Of a DNA stretch of 64,000 bases, positions 57,493 through 64,000 are shown piece by piece. The stretch lies in NCBI GenBank assembly GCA_037974665.1, contig CM075768.1, positions 2,031,501 to 2,095,500 on the forward strand. Reading direction: 5' to 3'. A program made the position numbers and the translations under genes. How positions within the stretch are numbered: the stretch's first letter is position 1; each line of letters begins with the position of its first letter. Under the pieces are notes generated by a model that was not told the origin of the DNA, did no database searches, and saw only the letters and a list, made by a program, of their open reading frames with translations. The stretch comes from Ehretia macrophylla (lineage: Eukaryota > Streptophyta > Magnoliopsida > Boraginales > Ehretiaceae).

Positions 57493-58982
57493 CCCTCTCC
57501 CCCTTAAACTAATTGCGCTCACGCAATTCTTACATGATTCATCGAATAACTCTGGATACTTCTCTCGCATCTCCTCATCTCTTTCCCATGTAGTATCCTC
57601 TATCCCGTGATGATCCCATAGAACCTTAACCATCGGAATGTTTTAGTTCTCTGCTCCTGAACTTTCCAATCAACAATTCAAAGAGGTTTCTCCGTGTAGG
57701 TCAAAGTTTCACTGATCTCTAATGGCTCGGGCTCAAGAACATGAGAAGGATCTGGCTGATACTTCCGAAGCATAGAAACATGGAAGACATCATGAATTTT
57801 GCCCAAGTAAGGAGGCAAAGCTAGTCGATAAGCAAATTCACCAATTGTTTCAGTTACTTCAAACAGTCCCATATAACGAGGACTTAGTTTTCCTCCTTTA
57901 CCATGCCAAATCAAACCCTTGCAAGGAAAAAATTTCAGAAATACCCGATCACCTACGACAAATTTCAGATCACGACGACGTCTATCTGCGTAACTATTTT
58001 GCCGACTCTGCACTGTAAGCATTCTTTTTCTGATAAGTTGAACATTGTCAATCATTTTGTTCATCTCTGGAACTAGAGTAGGATCAATAGATTTCAACTC
58101 TCCAACTTCATCCCAATATAAAGGAGATCTGCATTTACACCCATACAAAGCTTCATATAGTGCTATACCGATAGTAGCTTGATAACTGTTGTTATAAGAA
58201 AATTCTACAAGAGGTAAGTATCTCTCCCAACTCTTACTGAAGTCCAAAATGCACGCTCGTAACATATCCTCAAGTATTAGAATAGTTCTTTCAGATTGTC
58301 CATCAGTTTGAGGATGATAAGAAGTACTGAAGCTCAATGTCGTGCCCAAAGCTTTCTGAATCTTCTGCCAGAACTGAGATGTGAATCTGGGATATCTATA
58401 TGACACAATACTCTTTAGAATCCCATGAAGTCTAACAACATTCTCAATATATAATTCCGCTAGCTTATCAAGAGAATCAGTCTTCTTTTTAGCAATAAAA
58501 TGAGAAGTCTTGGTCAATCTATCAACAACAACCCAAACTGAGTCATTACCCTTCGAAGACCTCGGCAAATCAGAGACAAAATCCATGGTAATATGATCCC
58601 ACTTCCATTCAAGTATAGCTAAAGGCTGTAATAACCCTGCAGGTCTCTGATGTTCTACTTTAACTTTCTGACAAGTAAGATATCTAGCCACATAGTCAGC
58701 AATTTCTCTCTTCATGTTATTCCACCAGAAGTTTTGCTTCAAATCTTTATACATCTTTGTACTACCTGGATGGATAGTATACTTAGAATTATGAGCCTCT
58801 ACAAGAATTTCTTTCTTTAAAGCTGGCTTAGAAGGAATACAAATTATGTCTTTGAATTTAAGAAGACCATCAACATGCAATTTGAAATCCTACTCTCCCC
58901 CTTTCGATTTCTCTAAGATTTTCAACAAATGAGGATCCGTTTGATGAGCTTCTCTAATCTTGAATAATAATAGGGATCGAAT
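57493..58982 (-). pseudogene. A2 integrase and chromodomain remnant
   Basis: The zinc region ([20 protein letters not shown]; one expected Cys precedes as RYLTC) and core (VVVDRLTKTSHF, SYRYPRF in place of SDRDPRF, QSERT) are followed by SPRYMGLFEVTETIGEFAYRL and VKVLWDHHGIEDTTWERDEEM. The second catalytic Asp region is mutated (SDRD to SYRY), so the enzyme would be dead. The frame is broken by a stop near 58881-58890, a TGA at about 57678 and a one-base deletion near 57634. The polypurine run lies at 57493-57506. Confidence 0.9.
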
Positions 58983-60599
58983 CTACAAACTTCCAAATTG
59001 AATACCAGAATCTGAAGTCTTAGGCTTCCATAGACATAATTCTTCCATGAACTCCCAATTTTTTATGATTAGACTAGCAACTGTAGCCTTTCGGCTTAAA
59101 GCATCAATAACAATATTGGCCTTACCTGGCAAATAATTGATAGTGCAACTAAAATCCTCAAGCAATTCCAACCAATGCCTCTGCCTCATATTCAACTCTT
59201 ATTGAGAAAAGAGATATTTCAGACTCTTGTGATCAGTAAAGATTTCAAATTTATTTCCCCAAAGATAGTGACGCCATTTCTTTAGTGCAAAGATGATAGC
59301 TGCAAGCTCAAGATCATGCGTCGGATAATTAAGTTCATAAGGTTTCAATTTTCTAGAAGCATAGGCAATAACTTTTCCATTCTGCATCAGTACACAACCC
59401 AAACCTTCCTTAGAAGCATCACTATAGATTACCAGATTATCAGTACCCTCAGGTAGAGCAAGAATAGGAGCTGTGGTTAATCTCTTCTTCAGTTCCTGAA
59501 AGCGAGCCTCACATTTCTCATTCCAGTCAAATACAGTTTTCTTTCGAGTAAGCTGAGTCAATGGTCCAGCAATTTTAGAGAAATCCTTAACAAACCTTAT
59601 GTAATAACCTGCTAAGCCCAGAAAACTGCGAATTTCTGTAACAGTCTCCGGCTGTTTCCATGCCATGACAACCTCAATCTTTGCTGGATCAACAGAAATT
59701 CCATCTTGAGAAATAATATGGCCCAAAAAAGTAACTTGCTTAAGCCAGAATTCGCATTTGCTGAACTTTGCAAATAACTGATGCTCTTGAAGAGTTTGCA
59801 ATACAGTTCTAAGATGCTGTTCATGCTCCGCCTCATATTTAGAATATACAAGAATGTAATTAATAAATATAACCACAAACTGATCCAGATATGGATGGAA
59901 TACTTTCTCCATCAAATCCATGAATGCGGCAGGAGCATTAGTTAACCCAAATGGTAGAACAACAAATTTGTAATGACCATAGCGAGTTCTAAAAGCAGTT
60001 TTGGGAATATCATCTGACTTAATCCTTAACTGATAATAGCCCTGCCTCAGATCGAATTTAGAAAATACCCTGGCACCTTGCAACTGATCAAATAACTCCT
60101 CAATCAAAGGCAATGAATATTTGTTTTTGATAGTTACCTGATTAAGACCTCGATAATCAATGCATAAGCGAAGAGATCCATCTTTCTTTTTAACAAATAG
60201 AACTGGTGCACCCGAAGGTGAAGAACTCAGTTGAATGAATCCCTTCTCAAGCAAGCCCTCCAACTAAACTTTCAATTCTTGCAATTCGGGAAAAGCCATT
60301 TTATACGGAGTCCTGGAGATAGGTGTAGTCCGCGGCAATAAATCAATCATGAACTCTATCTCTCTATCGGGCGGTAAACCAGGTAATTCCTCAAGAAAGA
60401 CCCCCAGAAACTCTCTCACAATAGGTACATCATTCAATTTCAACTGGTCCACAGGTTGTATAATCAAATATGCAAGATAAGCCTCACAACCTTTACTCAA
60501 CAGTTTAGATGCTCTAATGGAAGAAATTATAGGAGTTCCAGTTGATTTTCTAATACCAACTATTTCAATTACAGGGTGATCAGGCATTTCTAATCTCAC
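58983..60599 (-). pseudogene. A2 RT and RNase H remnant
   Basis: The linker ([29 protein letters not shown]) leads into RT with [20 protein letters not shown]. The catalytic FIDD reads FINY (near 59860-59870), so both active-site Asp are lost. RNase H is well kept ([33 protein letters not shown]). In-frame stops: TAG near 60264, matching a Gln in sister copies; TAA near 59196 in place of Lys; and another near 58983. The rest stays in one frame. Confidence 0.92.
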
Positions 60600-60990
60600 A
60601 GTCTTCTTTCTACAGTCAAGCTGTGCATAATAACTTCATAACCAATCTATCCCCAATATAATTTCAAAGTCATTGAATGGTAGAATAATCAAGTCAGCAG
60701 GAAATACACGACCCTCAATAAAAATATTACATGCTCTGCAAATAGATCTAGTAACAAACTTTGGACCCCTAGGATTGTAAACCACAATCTCACGCAACAG
60801 TTTATCATTATTTAGTTTAGCATTTTGTACATAAGTAGGAGTAATAAATGAATGCGAAGCTCCGGAATCAATTAAAACTTTAACCAATTGATCATTAAGA
60901 AGAAAAGTGCCTTCTACTACAGCAGTCGTATCCGGAAGTTCCTCTGCATCTAAGGCAAATACTCGGGCTTGACCCTGTGGTACTGGTGCT
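60600..60990 (-). pseudogene. A2 protease region
   Basis: LDAEELPDTTAVVEGTFLLN is followed by VLIDSGASHSFI, with the DSG active site intact, and DLIILPFNDFEIILGIDWL. A stop follows Leu near 60636, after the folded region, so the protease domain itself is nearly undamaged, unlike in A1 and D. Confidence 0.85.
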
Positions 60991-62196
60991 GCAGCTGACG
61001 CCTTGGTCTGATTGCCTTGACCAGATGTCTGACCCCTAGTATTCTTGAATTTCGGGCAGTCTTTAGCCTTGTGTTGATTACTACCACATCCAATACATCA
61101 GCCCAATCTCTTCCAACAATTCTCCTCAGTATGACCTTGGCGTTGACAGAAGCTGCACTGCTGGTGACGTCTTGCAACAGTGCCTCCAGAAGGAGCTCTG
61201 TAAGAAGAGGTAGCTGAACTACCCTGTTGAGATCGAGTTGCAACTGGACGAGACTGCCCCTGATTCTGACTCTAAACCGGTCGTGCCTGAGTCAGAGTAG
61301 GCCCTGCATAACTCTGTGTCTGCCTTGGTTGCGGACTCTGCCCAACTGAAATAGCCTGCCTCTGGTACCCTTGACTCTATTACTGGAACTGCCGCTTACT
61401 CGATTGACCAGTCTCGGCCAACACATCTGCCTTGCATTTTTTATACCTCGAGGCAGCTCTGACCACTGCAGCATAATTAGGGTAATCATTCGCAAACAGA
61501 TTAAGCATAATATCATTTCTAACCCCATGATGAATCTCTGCATTTTCATGTCCTCTGGCTATACCAAAGCCGGCATGTAACGGGAGAGCCTAGTAAAAGT
61601 AGCCTCATACTGATCCACTGACATATCTCCCTGCTTCAAGGCTATGAACTCTGCTTGGCGTCTCTCACGGGCAACCACTGATATATACTTATCTTGGAAT
61701 TCACGGACGAAGTTAGCCCACGAATGTTGAACCCTCTCTGCTTCCCATTTCTCACTAATAGTACGCCACCACTCCTCGGCGTCACCCTCCAGAAGGAATG
61801 TGGCATAGGTAATTTTTCTCTCATCACTACACTTGAGTATTGCAGCCACCCTTTCAAACTTTCTCAACCACAATTCAGCCTTCATATCATCTGGCTCTCC
61901 GAATAAGCTGTAGGCCCTATGATGTAAAAACTATCATACAAATTACCTCCGGTAGTACCACTACCCTCAGCTCTTGCAGCCTGATTACCTCTGGTAGCCC
62001 CTGTATGTCCCTATTGAGTCACGAACTGGGCAATGGTATTCATAGCATTGGCCATTGTGGCCAAGATCTGCGCGTTACTCGGTTCCTGAACTTGTGGTGC
62101 ATTTCCTGCCATATCGGCTTCTTGCTCGGGAGCCTCCTCTGGTTCTCTATCAACATCCTGATTCCCAGTTCGACGGTGGGGTCCTATTCCAGACAA
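60991..62196 (-). pseudogene. A2 gag remnant
   Basis: ATG at 62196 (MSGIGPHRRTGNQD...). A TAG at 62011 follows FVTQ. A frameshift near 61925 precedes the core FGEPDDMKAELWLRKFERV, EGDAEEWWRTISEKW and [17 protein letters not shown], then TAG at 61559. A second frameshift near 61525 precedes a Q/R-rich linker and two CCHC knuckles (CSFCQRQGHTEENC near 61150; CIGCGSNQHKAKDC near 61090, with a TGA just before it). Domain order and length are otherwise typical. Confidence 0.87.
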
Positions 62197-62544
62197 CTAG
62201 AATGCAAAGTATTATGACAAGTATATGTATAATTCACAGTTAAATCACATAAGAATAAGTTCAAATAAGTTAACATAAGATCACATATAGGGTCATACAA
62301 ACACTTTGCATACTAAAGACACAAATAAAACAATTAATCATACTTTCGATTCTTAACTTTTCACTTTTACACAATAACTCATAAAAGACCTTTCACATTC
62401 TCGCTTTCATGCTAGCATGTGCTTTAACCATTCAATCATTCCCTTAGCCAATCAAAGAAACATTTATTCACGCAATCACACCTTAACTTAATAGACTCCT
62501 ACCCACAGACCAAGAAAATTAACTCGGCTTCATGCATTTTATAA
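62197..62544 (-). other. Untranslated leader of A2
   Basis: AT-rich, with CACATAAG/ATCACATA repeats like the other leaders. No coding sequence is seen. Confidence 0.65.
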
Positions 62545-62556
62545 GCTCTGATACCA
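62545..62556 (-). other. Primer binding site of A2
   Basis: Exact TGGTATCAGAGC on the minus strand, six bases after the LTR end at 62563. Confidence 0.9.
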
Positions 62557-62562
62557 CCTAAA

Positions 62563-64000
62563 TGTCATGCCCCGACCCAACCCCACGCTAAAGGTTAAGT
62601 CTGGACCCGACAAACGGACAGAGTCTCCCCTGTACCGTGGACATTCTGAAAACCTGTAAACGCTCAATAAAGCCACAATATAACAAGACAAGCTTTTATA
62701 ACTAAAGTTCAAAGGTTCAAGGCCATCCGAGCCTTGAGACATACAGTAGTTCAAGTTCACACAAGCATGTATCCAACATAACTTCTTTACAAAACCACTT
62801 ATCATGCCACTCCATGATAGCATTGAAACAATCTTAGAAGTTGAAAACAAACATACCTCAGAACATTCACTCCCAAGCATGCAAAGCAGCTAGAAATAGA
62901 AACATAAGTTATTACATGCCATGGTTCCAAATCTACTACTACAACAACTATCTTTCAACTTCCAACTACATAACATATACATAGCTCTTAGGTTACAAAA
63001 TAGAACATAAAGTAAACAAACGAGTTCTTCATTAAACAACAAGAACATAAACCACCTCAGGAAACTAGACATAGCAACTAAGGCAATGGTTCAGTTTGAA
63101 CCTCCGATTCTTCTCCTTCAACCAAATCTAGCAGGGGATCACCCACAGTGTCTCCTGAAACATGTTAGCGAGGTATGAGCAACGACTATTGCCCAGTGAG
63201 GGATAAAGGCCAAACGGGACATGCAATGCAACAAATATAACAATTAACAAGAAAATCAAGTAAAGCACATTTAAAACAGTGAATAACCACACATATCAAA
63301 GGATACGATACACTTAACCCCAAACTCCATGATTCTCTTATATTTGGCCACGAACCACGATCCACGAACCACGATCAATATGCCGGCAAATTCCCAATCA
63401 CCTCAATGGGTGTACTCCGGATGTACCCCGATAATCCTAGGACGCAACATCCCCTGAAAATCTCCGGACTAGGTGAATGAGGGAATAGGGTACGGAGTTT
63501 GAATATCCACTGGCAAGCCCTCTGCCGCCCAGTCGATATTCAACACATTTTCCCCTAATACTATGGTTGCGCAACCAATATGCAATGCACTTAACAATGA
63601 AAAGACAATATCAACAATATAAGCAATAACACGTGGGAGGATCAACAAAGTAGGTTGACCTCGAAAAAGATAGAATAGAAGCATTTTATATAAGCAATTA
63701 AGCCAATTACAAAGAGGCATATTCAAGATCCACATAGAACTATACCAAAAGCTCCAAAACACCTTGAAACTACATTTAAACACATAAGGAATCATGCCAA
63801 GGTCTTAGAAGCGTGGGACAATCGAATTTGTACTTAAACCCATTTGTAACCCAACCCGTTTCCCTTCTAAACTCATGTTATGGTTCTAGATTAGCAAGCG
63901 GCCTATATCATGTTTCTAGTTAACCCCTTAGGCACCATTAGAACCCTCAAAATCACGCAAATGCCCGCATTTAGTCCGAAAGCCCCAAATTCCCTCTTTT
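62563..64000 (-). repeat. 5' LTR of A2, truncated by window end
   Basis: On the minus strand it ends GGGGCATGACA. It aligns base for base with 54998-56435, so about 1.06 kb of it is outside the window. It has the hairpin at 63176-63195, the conserved block at about 63420-63560 and an open short acidic frame at 63078-63155. Confidence 0.93.
63078..63155 (-). other. Short acidic reading frame in A2 5' LTR
   Basis: 25 codons plus TAG, starting across the CAG|G boundary with GDTVGDPLLDLVEGEESEV. Homologues are in A1 (8848-8925) and the A2 3' LTR (55513-55590). There is no ATG in this phase. Confidence 0.35.

Larger units (their letters stand above)
54998..64000 (-). mobile_element. Ty3/Gypsy element A2, minus strand, right end outside window
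   Basis: Family A by LTR and protein similarity to A1. Order on the minus strand: 5' LTR (62563 to beyond 64000), primer site, gag, protease, RT-RNase H, integrase-chromodomain, polypurine tract, 3' LTR (54998-57492). The left target repeat would be TAGGA (54993-54997). Unlike A1 it keeps RT, though with a mutated active site. Confidence 0.93.

Noticed and set aside
1-64000. Captured host gene, pararetrovirus or DNA transposon
   Set aside because: All long frames and motifs belong to Gypsy or Copia gag-pol. I saw no movement protein, coat protein, transposase or intron-containing host gene, though short host fragments cannot be excluded by eye.

Overview
This 64 kb window looks like plant heterochromatin, probably from a eudicot (species not identified). 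It consists of LTR retrotransposons nested inside one another. I see no host gene, tRNA, rRNA or CRISPR array. The Ty3/Gypsy copies carry CCHC Gag, protease, reverse transcriptase (RT), RNase H, integrase and a C-terminal chromodomain-like tail. They are primed by a TGGTATCAGAGC site (plant initiator tRNA-Met), which points to chromoviruses, most likely the Tekay/Del clade. One Ty1/Copia element is also present. Family labels A-F are local to this report and based on LTR sequence.

Layout. Positions 1-9435 hold A1, a decayed plus-strand Gypsy element lacking its RT; its integrase is split by solo LTR B1 (4066-6538) and its 3' LTR continues at 30340-30353. Positions 9436-30334 hold element D, inserted near the end of A1's 3' LTR (repeat GTTGG). 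D's integrase is split by solo LTR B2 (15867-18647). D's 3' LTR is split by an inverted solo LTR C2 (19763-24833), itself split by B3 (20528-23127), and by insert E (25842-29318). With these removed, D's two LTRs are 2298 and about 2296 bp. Positions 30354-37947 hold two minus-strand family-C remnants (primer site, leader and LTR, no coding region), a truncated B4 LTR and a truncated Copia LTR.

Positions 37948-52821 hold a minus-strand Copia element whose 3' LTR was invaded by C1 (39111-48959). C1 is the youngest and best preserved element: matching GACAA target repeats, near-identical LTRs, and a gag-pol frame broken by one TGA. The Copia pol is interrupted at 52821 by LTR F (52822-54997). 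F in turn is interrupted by A2 (54998 to the window end), a minus-strand family-A element.

The most interesting signal lies inside the LTRs. Diverged families share one architecture: (1) a CTAAG|GTGAGG-like splice donor 0.5-0.8 kb into the LTR; (2) in four families a conserved block containing CTATTCCCT and GGGTCRTAG; (3) a CCTCACTGRG...CTCA hairpin whose inner stem changes in a compensatory way between families; (4) a splice-acceptor-like CAG|G soon after; and (5) in families A, C and D a short acidic reading frame, whose C-family copies differ largely at third codon positions. This suggests a conserved RNA element, possibly with a leader intron and a micropeptide, within long plant Gypsy LTRs. 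It is inferred from sequence comparison inside this window only.
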